From: Macropodus opercularis
Lineage: Eukaryota > Chordata > Actinopteri > Anabantiformes > Osphronemidae
Length of the DNA: 64,000 nt
Assembly (NCBI GenBank): GCA_030770545.1
Contig: CM061102.1
Span: 6,871,501-6,935,500, forward strand
Direction of reading: 5' to 3'
Under the pieces are notes generated by a model. That model was not told the DNA's origin. It searched no databases and saw nothing but the letters and a program-made list of their open reading frames with translations. Below are positions 50,384-59,970 of the stretch, one piece after another (position 1 is the stretch's first letter; each line of letters starts with the position of its first letter). The position numbers and the translations under genes were made by a program.

Positions 50384-53274
50384 TCACTCACTTAGAGATA
50401 CTCCACCCAAATTCCTTGCGTCACCCTTCCAACCGCCCCACCCCTCCTCACTCTTCCAGGCCTGGTGGACTTTGAACAGTATGGCTGCCACATTCCTGCA
50501 GGGGAGGGGGCGCTTTTGTTTTCATTCATTACATTTTCAGACCTAATCATAGATGGATTTTAATGCTCACGTCACTGCAGCTCTGGGAAACTGTTAAGCT
50601 GTAAATTTAAAGGGAGCGATGGAGGACAAAGACACAGACACAGGGTAAGGAGGAGGGAGTGAATCAAAAGGCTGCATAAGTGTGTTCTACTCTCTTTACA
50701 TGATCACCCCATTACGTCCTTGATCTCTGGTTTTGGTCTCCACCAAATATTAACATACAGTTGTGCAACCGACCAGAACGTAAGCCTCATCCTCCCTGTT
50801 GAAATAAGCTGAGCTCCGTTTCCTAAACCTTGAGGACAACCAGCAGAAAGCTCAGCTTGCCTTGGGCCATTTGTCTTTCACTTAATTCCTAATTAGCATT
50901 GTCTCTGTGTTGTGTGGAATCTTTTAACATCTCCTCAGGTTGTCTTTTCCTGCTTTGACGCTGTAAACGGTTGTTGAAATGAAAGAGAATGAAAATACAG
51001 AGTCTAGACAAGCTGTTCCTCTAACAGAAAGCGAAAGGATGTTTAGGAGAAAAAAGGAGATCCGGCACATCTAGCACGGAGTTACTCAACTCCAATGCAT
51101 GACGTCTGCAGCCTGCTATACCACACGAACTACACCCACACACACACACACACACACACACTGGGATCAAGCCTTTGTCTTGCTAAGTTTCTGGAACCCA
51201 GGCATCGAAGTGAGGAGGTTATTAACCCCCTGTTGTTTCTTTTTGTCTGTCTTCTCTCCCCCTTTTATTCTCTCACCTTTCCTCCAATGTATTTCTTCCA
51301 TTTCCTTATTTCCTGTTTTCACCTCATTTGTCCACTGACCTCCCTTCTCTAATTCTTTCCCTTTCATCTATGTCAACTTCTCCGTACCCTCCTCTCGCTC
51401 TTCTTTTCTGCCTCTCTCATCATCATTTTTCTGGTTCTGTCCTCCCTGCAGTTCGTATTAAGCCGGGTTCCACGTCTCCAGTGGAGTACCAGAGTGACAG
51501 CGACGCAGAGAGCGGTACAGAGTCCGGATCGGCCTCCCTCAGTGCCCAGAGCCTCGATGCAGGGTGAGTCCACGCTAAACAGTGGTTGGAGAGTCTTTGC
51601 TAGGCACCGACCCGCTGTCTGCGTCAGAAGGGTAGAACACTGTTCACCTTACTAAATCCACATGCGCTGTCGTTTTTTTATTGATAAGAACTGATGTCGG
51701 ACAGTCATGTCTCTCTATCACACATCTGACTTAATTAAAGCTGTTAACACGACTTAAATACCATAAACCATGCGTGAAGTCATCTGAGTGCAAAGTTCAC
51801 GATACAAGTTGGCAGGACTGGGAGGAGAGGCACTAATGCGCAGCAGGGTTTATGGGAAACACGGTCTTTGTGTGGACCCCCCTCCCTCGCCTGCAACTTC
51901 CTGACTAATTACATTACTGCAGCACTACCATGACTGGACACTTATATAACCTTATATAACCCTGTGCAGCAGAACATACTGGAGACGCCCCGGCTGCATC
52001 ACCGGGAGACGAGCGTGCACGTCTGTAGACCGTGTGTGTGTGTGGCGTGCGTGGCATTGTATGTGAGGCTGAAGGCCGATAAGTGACGAGCACGGCGCTC
52101 CTTGCGTGTGTTTATTAGTAAATCAGGTTGGAGCTCCAGCCACACCCAGTGGGTGAGGCTGCGTGAGTGCAACAGAAATTCAGGGTGTGGATGGAGACGG
52201 TTAGTTTAGTGCTTTAGTGTCTGAATCTGACTGAGCGAGAGAATGCCTAGGAGTATTCTTGTGTGCGTATGTGTTGCTGGGCAGGGCTGTCCCAGAGCTG
52301 GGGTATAAACAAGGTTACGTAATGCAGTTTTTGCCGTCACACCTCCTGTAAAATGGCTGTGGAAGACATTGTTTTTACAGCTTAACTACAATTGCAAAAA
52401 CTGTTCGTAATGTATTTTTAGGAATAAATCAGTATTTCACAGACTGTCTGAATGGTAATTTAACGGAAGGAAGGACACGGCAGAAAAAAACGAGTGATGT
52501 GTGTCTTTTTATGGTGTGGGTGAAAGGAGATCTAAAAAGGGAAGGACGAGCTGAACTAAAGGACTAGTAGGATACAGCAGTGCTCGAGTGGAAGCTGCTG
52601 TGGTGAGCGCAGTGTGACTCTCTGCCTCCCTCTTTTGGCCCCGACTTCACTCTCAACTCCACCGGGGGCTGATGAAAATATATTGTAGGACAACAGAATA
52701 TGCATTTAAAGCTGGTAATAAAAGCCACGTTTACAGAAATGTAACAGTTTTAAATTAGCATTTGACTCTATTATTTTCAGTGTTGAAAATTGCTTGACAT
52801 TAACATAGTGAGAAACACTAAGGGTGGAGTTTAAACAGTCTCGTCACTCTCCACTGTTCCCTCTTCAGGTCAGTCATGGACTTAGAGCCTGTCGATCCGG
52901 ATTCGCCGGACATCAAGAGGAGACGAATCCACATGTGTGACTATGAAGGCTGTAAAAAGGTTTACACCAAAAGTTCTCACCTAAAGGCCCACAGGAGGAT
53001 ACATACAGGTGAGAACACACCACAAGCGTCCTCGTCTTACTTCCTCCCTCCCTTTCCTCTCTCTTAACTCCTTGTCTCCTGCCCCCTCTCAGGAGAGAAG
53101 CCCTACCACTGCACCTGGGAGGGCTGCACTTGGCGCTTCGCCCGTTCCGATGAGCTGACCCGACATTTCCGCAAGCACACAGGAATCAAACCTTTCCGCT
53201 GCACCGAGTGCGACCGCTCCTTCTCCCGGTCCGACCACCTGTCTCTGCACCGCCGGCGCCACGTCATGATGTGA
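19253..53274 (+). CDS. klf8: Krüppel-like factor 8 (complete model)
   Basis: KLF8 is a nuclear CACCC/GC-box-binding regulator that represses through CtBP. Seven exons join in phase (19253-19279, 38404-38745, 47733-47999, 48097-48331, 51452-51563, 52869-53008, 53093-53274), giving 434 residues against 359 in human. The CtBP motif PVDLS is at 162-166. Sumoylation-type motifs are IKPE (Lys114) and VKTE (Lys138). The KLF8-specific block GGQQILHVIHTIPSVS and IPVVVQSLPVVYTT follows. Three C2H2 fingers use C351/C356/H369/H373, C381/C386/H399/H403 and C411/C414/H427/H431, with contact helices KSSHLKAH, RSDELTRH and RSDHLSLH. The protein ends HRRRHVMM, close to the KLF8 end and unlike KLF3/KLF12 (MLV/LV ends). 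The first 123 residues, including a Pro run and Lys/Glu blocks, do not resemble mammalian KLF8, so the true start is less certain than the rest. Confidence 0.92.
19414..19463. repeat. (GT)n microsatellite
   Basis: About 24 uninterrupted GT units close to the klf8 exon 1 donor. Confidence 0.97.
26879..26915. repeat. (TG)n microsatellite
   Basis: About 18 TG units in klf8 intron 1. Confidence 0.97.
27095..27120. repeat. (TG)n(CG)n Z-DNA-type run
   Basis: TG repeats pass directly into a short CG run (27115-27120), an alternating purine-pyrimidine tract able to adopt Z-DNA. Confidence 0.85.
27257..27270. promoter_or_regulatory. RFX X-box in klf8 intron 1
   Basis: GTCGCCATGGTAAC is an exact match to the X-box consensus in both half-sites with a two-base spacer. 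It lies in a locally CpG-rich patch. Confidence 0.45.
27864..28318 (-). pseudogene. Coding-like relic on the minus strand (unidentified)
   Basis: A minus-strand reading frame with protein-like composition (acidic HDSENEED, then Ser/Thr-rich, then charged EQSEELIKL) runs through 27864-28184. An overlapping frame reads NYAFLPPNLDRAVRR. Further upstream an ATG at 28318 opens MKDSDEEEG before a donor-like GTAAGT. The candidate splice phases do not match. It may be a decayed exon or chance, and I do not recognise a family. Confidence 0.12.
31980..32260. promoter_or_regulatory. klf8: Candidate intronic enhancer with X-box and homeodomain sites
   Basis: The stretch contains an exact X-box (GTGACCATGGCAAC, 32170-32183) between two TAATTA homeodomain cores (31993-31998 and 32226-32231), a CATATG E-box and a short CpG-rich core. 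The motif density suggests a conserved non-coding element. Conservation itself could not be tested. Confidence 0.25.
38000..38403 (+). other. klf8: Long polypyrimidine tract before klf8 exon 2
   Basis: About 400 bases composed mostly of C and T, ending at the exon 2 acceptor. It makes long but meaningless Pro/Ser/Phe/Leu ORFs. It may act as an extended splicing (PTB/U2AF) region or form a triplex. Confidence 0.7.
38404..38745 (+). CDS. klf8: klf8 coding exon 2: Pro-rich and Lys/Glu-rich N-terminal region
   Basis: The acceptor is ctcttcgccag|TGCCAG after a very long pyrimidine tract. The donor is TGCACG|GTGAGG. It has 114 codons, phase 0 on both sides. It encodes basic KKSVVRKKQRSPAK, a Gln/Pro run, a long acidic/basic stretch with a run of six Lys, and then VQIKPEPEE carrying a sumoylation consensus. 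It is predicted disordered and nuclear. Because it is phase 0/0, skipping would keep the frame. Confidence 0.8.
42016..42043. repeat. (CT)n microsatellite in pyrimidine tract
   Basis: About 14 CT units at the end of a 250-base pyrimidine-rich stretch that begins near 41790. Confidence 0.95.
42127..42144. repeat. (CA)n microsatellite
   Basis: Nine CA units followed by imperfect CA-rich sequence to about 42170. Confidence 0.9.
47733..47999 (+). CDS. klf8: klf8 coding exon 3: CtBP-binding motif
   Basis: The acceptor is ctctctag|CAGGCA, a NAGNAG tandem site, so the exon may start at 47733 or 47736. The donor is TCTATG|GTAACC. It encodes LKVKTE, CKTEPSS and the PVDLSLNKPR CtBP motif, then a Ser/Thr/Pro-rich stretch. 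Confidence 0.93.
48000..48096 (+). other. klf8: klf8 intron 3 (97 bases)
   Basis: A very short intron. If retained, translation passes through its donor and stops ten codons in, giving a protein with the CtBP motif but no zinc fingers. Confidence 0.85.
48097..48331 (+). CDS. klf8: klf8 coding exon 4
   Basis: The acceptor is tcgccctag|GTCCTC and the donor is GATCTG|GTGAGT (phase 1). It carries the most KLF8-diagnostic non-finger sequence: QQILHVIHTIPSVSMPSK, TIPVVVQSLPVVYTT and AAITVPLIG. Confidence 0.95.
50351..50379. repeat. (CA)n microsatellite with CACT tail
   Basis: About 14 CA units followed by three CACT units. Confidence 0.95.
51137..51161. repeat. (CA)n microsatellite
   Basis: About 12 CA units in klf8 intron 4. 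Confidence 0.95.
51452..51563 (+). CDS. klf8: klf8 coding exon 5: acidic/Ser-rich linker
   Basis: The acceptor is cctccctgcag|TTCGTA and the donor is GCAGG|GTGAGT. It encodes VRIKPGSTSPVEYQSDSDAE and a Ser-rich end, aligning with the KLF8 segment just before the fingers. Confidence 0.9.
51564..52868 (+). other. klf8: klf8 intron 5
   Basis: 1.3 kb of intron with a tandem duplication of CTTATATAAC at about 51941-51960. No gene is seen. Confidence 0.85.
52869..53008 (+). CDS. klf8: klf8 coding exon 6: zinc finger 1
   Basis: The acceptor is ccctcttcag|GTCAGT and the donor is CATACAG|GTGAGA. It encodes the basic KRRRIH lead-in and finger 1, splitting the TGE linker as in other KLF genes. Confidence 0.96.
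53093..53274 (+). CDS. klf8: klf8 coding exon 7: zinc fingers 2 and 3 and stop
   Basis: The acceptor is ccccctctcag|GAGAAG. It encodes fingers 2 and 3 with the invariant RSDELTRH and RSDHLSLH helices, then HVMM and TGA. The preceding intron is only 84 bases. Confidence 0.97.
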
Positions 53275-56200
53275 ACTCTGACCCGCTCCTACCCTGATCA
53301 ACAAAGCCAACCTTTTACGCCCCTGAGGTGACGAAATCCCTCACAGCACAACTTGTACCAGAGCCCCTATGCCCTCCTCCTCCACTGCACACAAACATTG
53401 CTACTTCCTGTTTGACTCCTCGCCTGTGTCGGGATTTTAAGCGGCATCCGCAGATAAGGATGGCTCTGTACCTCCAGCCTCCCCCTCATCTTCATCTTCA
53501 AGTCACAGAAACATCACCAAATGTGTCTGTGCATTTCTGTGTGTGTGCACTGTGGAGAGAACAGGATTTTTACTGTGTTTTCAACACGACATCAACATGA
53601 CCGTCCACCGTTCCCCCTCCCTCCCATCCTCCAACCCAGCCCCTCCTGTCACAAAACACGTGTCCTTCGGCAGAAAGTGAAGGATGGACCGAAAGACATC
53701 CAACAGCAGGGACGATCGTTCATTCAGCCATCCGTTCACGCACTCATCCATCCATCGCATCCATCCATTCAAAGAAAGAGGACAGGACAAAAGGGCGAAT
53801 GACGTGTGTATTGTTTGTAAACTAAACCAAGAGGAGTCAAACAGTGATGTGTGTTCAGCTGCTTTTCTGTTTTTTTATGTTTTAGTTTCTTAAATATGCA
53901 GAGTTGGGACATTTTTCATCAAAATGAGTCAAATAGCTAATTTCCACAAGAGATCTAAGCCTGGATTCCTTTTGTCTAACCTCATTGTTGTGACTGAAGG
54001 AATCTTTACTCATAGGACCCCACGGTGACATGGGCATCACCAAATGCAACACATTCAACAAGATGTTTGTGTTTGGGTTGTATCCCAGCAGAAATGGGTC
54101 TAGGTTCTTATGGGTTAAGACAGAAGATGAACATTTTGTAAGTCACGTTCCCATCTCCAGATACGTCCTGGTCTGAGAGAAGCATTCTTTGCAATCATGT
54201 TTTATCAACTTTTATCTAAAATAATACATGCAGCAAATCTATCATGTTGCCTGATCTGCAAAGAGTTTTTTTCAGATGTACAGAAAATTGACAAGTTGAA
54301 CATTTAGTGTCTGAAACAAGTCTAAACTAAATTGGATGAAGTTATAAATGTGAGCTTTTGAATCAAGTATTTACTAAACAGCGGAAGCAAAGGCATTCCA
54401 GCTCTGTGCGTTTATGTGTGTTTGTACTTTTGTGTTTGTTTGTCAGAGGCACAACAGCTGAATGTACATCAAATACATAATTCCTCTTGGGCAAACCTGT
54501 CTGAGATGTAAAACTACTTTATTTGGTCCTGATCCCTTCTTTTTTTTTATTTTTCTGCATCCTCATCCTCCTCCTTCCACCCCTCCCCCTCCCCCCTGGG
54601 TACATGGAGCTACAAGACTGTGAACTTTATAAAGATTAATTTGTTGTCACATTAATGTTGTTTACGCTTTCTCCCGCTGCACATACGTCTCTGATCCCAT
54701 CATGATAACAGTATTTGCTTTCAACGCCTTCTTCGTATCGTTTGGCACGTGTAACAGAACGACATCTTTTTCCCTTTTTCTTTTAAACAAATGATTTCAG
54801 AGCTTTTATTATTTTTTTGTTGATGTTTTCCGAGGCTGTGAAAAAGACAGGAGACACAAAAAGTTTGAGATTACAAGCAAAATGCAGGGAATAGGGGAGC
54901 TTTTCTCAATGTGTGTGTGTGGTTTTGCGCGTATTGTTGTGTGTGTATATTGGAGTGTGCATGTTTTGAGACAAACACATCAGAATTTAAGATTTTTATA
55001 AGTGTGTTCCGGGCACTTGTTGTTCTTTTACCTCTTGCCCGTTGAGCCTTAATAACTTAAGTCAATCTGTAAAAGGGCGAAACCAGAACCACTGACAGAC
55101 GACATTTGGCCAAAGATTCCTTATAAATTGTTGTTTTCTCCTTTTAAAAAAACATTGCTTGCCCCCAAGAAGCCAGTTTTTGCAGTTTTTCCCAGAGTTC
55201 CCAGAGTGATCAGATCGGATTATCGCTGAGAAGCGTGTTGGTCTTTGTAGACTTGTACGTGCTGGATTGCTTTTTTTGGGACTAGCATACAAATTGTGCT
55301 ATTGCTTTGAATTAAGTTTCCAAATTTTCCAGTTTATAATATTGACAGAAGAGAAAAATCACTTCTCTTGTTCACGTGTACGTATCCTGGAAATCACAGT
55401 ATTTATATGAGGCACGTTCTAGCAGTCATCTCCAGTTCAAACCAGCTTAAAACCATTTACACAGATTTTAAGACGCAACCGGGTCGTCTGTTCGTGGTTC
55501 TGGGAGAAACTAGGCCAGTCGGGCAGCCAGGGTCCGTCTTGCCTGGGGTTTAGGCTACGGGGAAACTAAGCTCTGTCATTAGAATTTCTATAAGGGTGGG
55601 GATCATTTCTCTTTCAACTTAACTTCATCAGAAAACTTTCCTTGAAGTATTCTAAATCTAGCGGACGCAGACTGTGCTGAAGTATAATCCTAAGTAGTGC
55701 ATAGTCCACATTATGCATTTCTGGCTAGATTAGAGGTATTTGGGAAAGAGTTAACCCCCTGAACCTGCCCTCTAACTCACAGCGTCCACGTCTTAAGTGG
55801 GCCGTTTTTCAGCACCTCATCTGGGCTGAACTTGATTATGCAACATTATGCAGACCTCACTCCGAGTTCTGTTCTGAACTCAGTAGAACAGCTCACAGCT
55901 TAATAACCTTAAAGGGAAGCCAGGTTGTGTAGAAACTCCCCTCGGATGGGCAACAGATACGCAGGAGCTCTGATCAGTGGAACACGCGTGTTATGATCCT
56001 GACGTGTCCCTTTTACAAACAACACGACAGACACAACTTGGCTTTGGTGATGCCGTTCTCTTCGCCTCTCAGAGCCGATGTTGGCTTTTCAAAAGCTACT
56101 AAGTGAGAGCAAAACATATGGAAATTAGATGGACATGCAGGCGTCCTGTGAGCTGAGTGCGTGCGGTGAACAGGGCTTCTTGCTTTTTGGTCTGCCCGCT

Positions 56201-56504
56201 GCAAAAATGTCCCTGTTAACAAGTTGCTGAAGCTGGTGTGGGATCTGGATTTTGTCTCGGCTAAATTCAGCTACTTGTTTGGAGGGTTTTTTGTTTTTTA
56301 TTTAATTTTTTTGCAGTGCTGAGCAATACAACGTTCCTGTTTCTCCTAACATCCCCTGTCTGCTTCAATTAAAATACAAACAAACAAAAAAGTTACTAAG
56401 CACATCTTTCTAGAAGAGTATATGCATTTGATTGCAATTTTCTTTGTTTTATAAACTGTTGATAAACACTTAAAGGAAAATTACAAATAATTAAAAGAAA
56501 TCCA

Positions 56505-56522
56505 TGTATATAAATGTATATA
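56505..56522 (+). promoter_or_regulatory. klf8: Two tandem Pumilio response elements
   Basis: TGTATATA at 56505-56512 and again at 56515-56522, both exact UGUANAUA sites and two bases apart in the sense orientation of the presumed klf8 3' UTR. Confidence 0.5.
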
Positions 56523-56767
56523 ATCAAAAATGTGCAGAGTAAATGTAACGGGTGAATTTCTATTTTTAACACTGACTAGATAATGTGAAAAAAATCTTTT
56601 CTTCTTCCTCAGTTGGTTTGACGAAATGTGTTTTATCATGTGTTCTTTTTTTCCCCAAATCTAATAATACATTGTTTCGTAGTTTCTTAAAAAAATGGTC
56701 CCACTTGTGTTGTGCACACTTGTGTTGCATGGAGAGTAGCCTTCTTGTTTCTTAGTGACGTTGATGA

Positions 56768-56809
56768 GTGTGTGTGTGTGTGTGTGTATGAGAGAGAGAG
56801 AGAGAGAGA
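56768..56809. repeat. (GT)n then (AG)n compound microsatellite
   Basis: A GT run (56768-56787) passes into an AG run (56790-56809). Confidence 0.95.
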
Positions 56810-58021
56810 AAGTGAGTTGCCAATAACATTAGAGGAAGTAAAACTCTAAATGATTTATTAGGAATCCATTTATGGCCACAGACCCAGGTCGTTCGGATCG
56901 GAGCTGATTTAAAACATCACTAGACAGTGAGCTACTCAGTGAAATGTGACAGTTACTTGGTTGGGGTCAGAAAAGATTTTACCCTTTAGTTGTTCAGACG
57001 GAAACGTCCGGTTCAGACGGGGCTAAAACATGTTGGTTTCAGGTTGTTTGCTGAATTTCCCAAATAAGACATAGTTAATTAACGTAACACATAAGACTCA
57101 ATGACTCATGTTCCTGTTGAGTGCTAACAAAATGCCAGTTTGTCTTATACTAAAGTTAAAACTAATCTCTTTAGTCACAAAACATATGAGCTCATAGACA
57201 CACTATTCCTATAGGGATACAGGGTTGACGTGATAAACAGTTCACCCACTTTTCAAAATAAAAGCCCTTCTTATTGCTGGTTTTGGTATTTAGTCATGCA
57301 GATAGTTTTGTTCATTGTGACTGAGGCAGATAAACCTGGAAATATGAACCAAAGCTGTGTGCGTGCCATGGTACCACTACATGCACTCGCTTCTTTTTCA
57401 TATAATGAGGAAACGCTTCTGTGAATCTTCGCCCCTTCTGTTTCTGTGATTGTTGAGTTGGTGTTTTACAAGCGCACACAACTACATACACAAAAAACCT
57501 CCAGTGTCATCTTGAGGAGAGTCAGTCTTACACCTGGAGTTGTTTCTGAGAGATTGATGCACGTGTTGATGTTTTTCCTGCTTCCTGTTGTTCTGTTGAC
57601 GTTTGTGCAAGCTTGTTTTCCCCGGTGTCATCGTATAAAGCAGGAATGTGCGTCTGTAAACGGAGACATTTCTAACGTTTTGTTCCTCAGACCTTAATGG
57701 GACAGAGTTCACATCTGAAGGTGACGTCACTGTGCGTGTGCCTCGACTCACCGCAAATCATCTCCTCTGCAAATCAGAAATTTTAGGTATTTTCTATTGA
57801 ATGCAGTAACTTATGGGCCAGTACTATATTTACTCAGTGCAATGCAGTTATAATAATACAATTATTAATAATTTCCTCCTTTTTTTGTATTTGTACAGAA
57901 CAAATGTGTAAAGATCAGTGAGGAAAACGTGAGCTTTTTGATACTGTGACACATGGTGTTTAAAAGTCAGTTTCTCCCTGTACAGTTGTGATTATTCCCC
58001 TCGCCCTTCCTTCTTTTATAG

Positions 58022-58027
58022 AATAAA
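58022..58027 (+). terminator. klf8: Distal klf8 polyadenylation signal
   Basis: AATAAA followed about 25-45 bases later by a T/GT-rich downstream element (TGTCTTTGTTTTGTTTC), the standard arrangement for a functional poly(A) site. Confidence 0.55.
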
Positions 58028-59815
58028 AAATGTTTTTGGTGCAATTTAAAGCCTGATGTCTTTGTTTTGTTTCTTAATAAATAAAAGACGAACACGTCAA
58101 GAGACTTTAAGAATCTGAATGATGTGTTTGGCTGAATTTCATATCGGCAAATTCACATCATTCTGTAAATACGGAAGCAGTAAAGAAATTATAATGGATT
58201 ATAATAAGAAGCTAAACATATAGCTAAGAGATAAATCTCAGAACGGCAATGCAACATGGAAATGTTTGACATCTTAGTTTGGCCTTTTACTTACATCAGC
58301 TAATTAGCACTAAACGAGTCTAGTGGCTAATAGTAATGCAGCAGTGCACAACCCACCAGTTCAACACAAGAGGGCGCCGTGTAACAACATGAGACAACTG
58401 AAGGAGTCATCCAACCAGGAGTATGAGGAGCCTGAACATTAAGTAACGAGTCACATCAGGGAATGTTACAAACGTAAACATCTGCTGGAGCCAATGTTCA
58501 GCTCATTTAGGAGTTTTAAAAATGACTCAACGTGCGTTCGCAGAAAGTCCCAGTTGGAGAATAACGAGATCAAACTGGGATCATAAAGCAGAAAGTCATA
58601 AAATCTTTCTGTGTGTGTTGGATGTGAAGGAAACACGTCTTTGGCGTTTTTCTATTGTTTTATTGTCCTCATGCAGTCACGATCAGGTGAATCATTAACA
58701 CGCCCAGCGCCAGTGGTTGGATTCATCCGAGGAAGTGGAGGAAGTTCTCTGCACACGGCCGCGTCACTCCTGCTGTCTTTTAGTTTCTTTCTTTCTTCTT
58801 TTTTTTGCATGTTTCATATTTAACAATCACGTCAGTTCGCCGCCATCTTAACTTCCTGCAAAGAAGCTCAACTGTCGGTCGACCGAGGCTTCACTAGATT
58901 TAAATCATCTGATCATGGCGTCAAATGATTAGAAATCAAGAAGATATATTTAAAGATGGCAATTGTCCAGATGTTAACTAGCTTGTGATCATGTTATGTC
59001 ATGATGACAAGGTTTCTTGGGTCAGTAATCACGTCTGGCTGCACGAGGGAAGATGCTTCTGTGCTGCTTGTGCAACACAACCATAAGTGACCGTTTGTCT
59101 ACATGTTAATACAATATACATCTGTGGGCTTAGTGCGTCTTGTCCAGGCAGCTCTTCGCTAAACCATAAATCCAGGCGAACAATATGGCTGATCCCCACA
59201 CGTCTGAGTGACAAGTCACAGTCTGCAGGTGCCTTGAGTTCTTTCCACAACTACGCCGGCTTTTTCCTCTCTTCCATCCACTCACATCATCGGGGCATGG
59301 CACAATGTGAAGCCACCTCACATGAGCAACACTCGTAAATGCAAACGGTTAAAGCAACGCCTAAACGCGGCAATACCGGTCAAACCGCGTTGAAATTAGA
59401 AGGGTCACGTGAGGGTGCATTTGAAAAGGATCCTCACCTCGACTGCACTTTGACTCAAATGACGGTGCCTGTGTACAATAGTAGAGGATTGTGTTGTGAT
59501 TTGGTCCTGTATGTACAATTGAAACAGAATTAGAAAAAACTTGACGTGCTTGTTCCAAGAAATAAACTACATGCAGGTGCCTGATGAAGCAAAACAAGGG
59601 ATTACACCCAGGTCATGTCAAACGGTGTTTCTGGTGTTTGTTGAAACATGTCTGTCACTACTGTACTTCCTACTACTGTACTTCTTAGAAGTCTGTGATC
59701 TTACTGACAGACACATATTGTTCTGAAATTATAAAAATGTTTACAGCTTTGATTGCAAACAGGTTGGGAGCTGTGTAAAAAAGTACAGAATGCACTAGAC
59801 AAGCGTGTAAAAAAA

Positions 59816-59837
59816 ACTACTTACGTGTGTAAGTAGT
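59816..59837. repeat. Perfect 9-bp hairpin, 4-base loop
   Basis: ACTACTTAC and GTAAGTAGT flank a GTGT loop. Confidence 0.8.
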
Positions 59838-59936
59838 ACTAACAAGGAAGACCATGAAGACATTTAGTGACTAATTAGGTTTTAATTGGCGATGGATCAG
59901 TGACACCTTAGAAAGTCACAGATGAGCAGAGGCTCT

Positions 59937-59970
59937 GAATAATGCTCCTCAGCATAATTCAGCATTATTC
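59937..59970. repeat. Perfect 10-bp inverted repeat, 14-base loop
   Basis: GAATAATGCT (59937-59946) and AGCATTATTC (59961-59970). Confidence 0.8.

Larger units (their letters stand above)
48332..51451 (+). other. klf8: klf8 intron 4
   Basis: Three kilobases of intron with two CA microsatellites and a pyrimidine-rich 3' end. No gene is seen. Confidence 0.85.
53275..58050 (+). other. klf8: klf8 3' UTR (long)
   Basis: No gene starts here. The sequence is increasingly AT-rich and carries a proximal AATAAA (57257) and a stronger distal one (58022). It includes tandem Pumilio sites and a GT/GA microsatellite. The extent is inferred from the polyadenylation signals. Confidence 0.6.
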
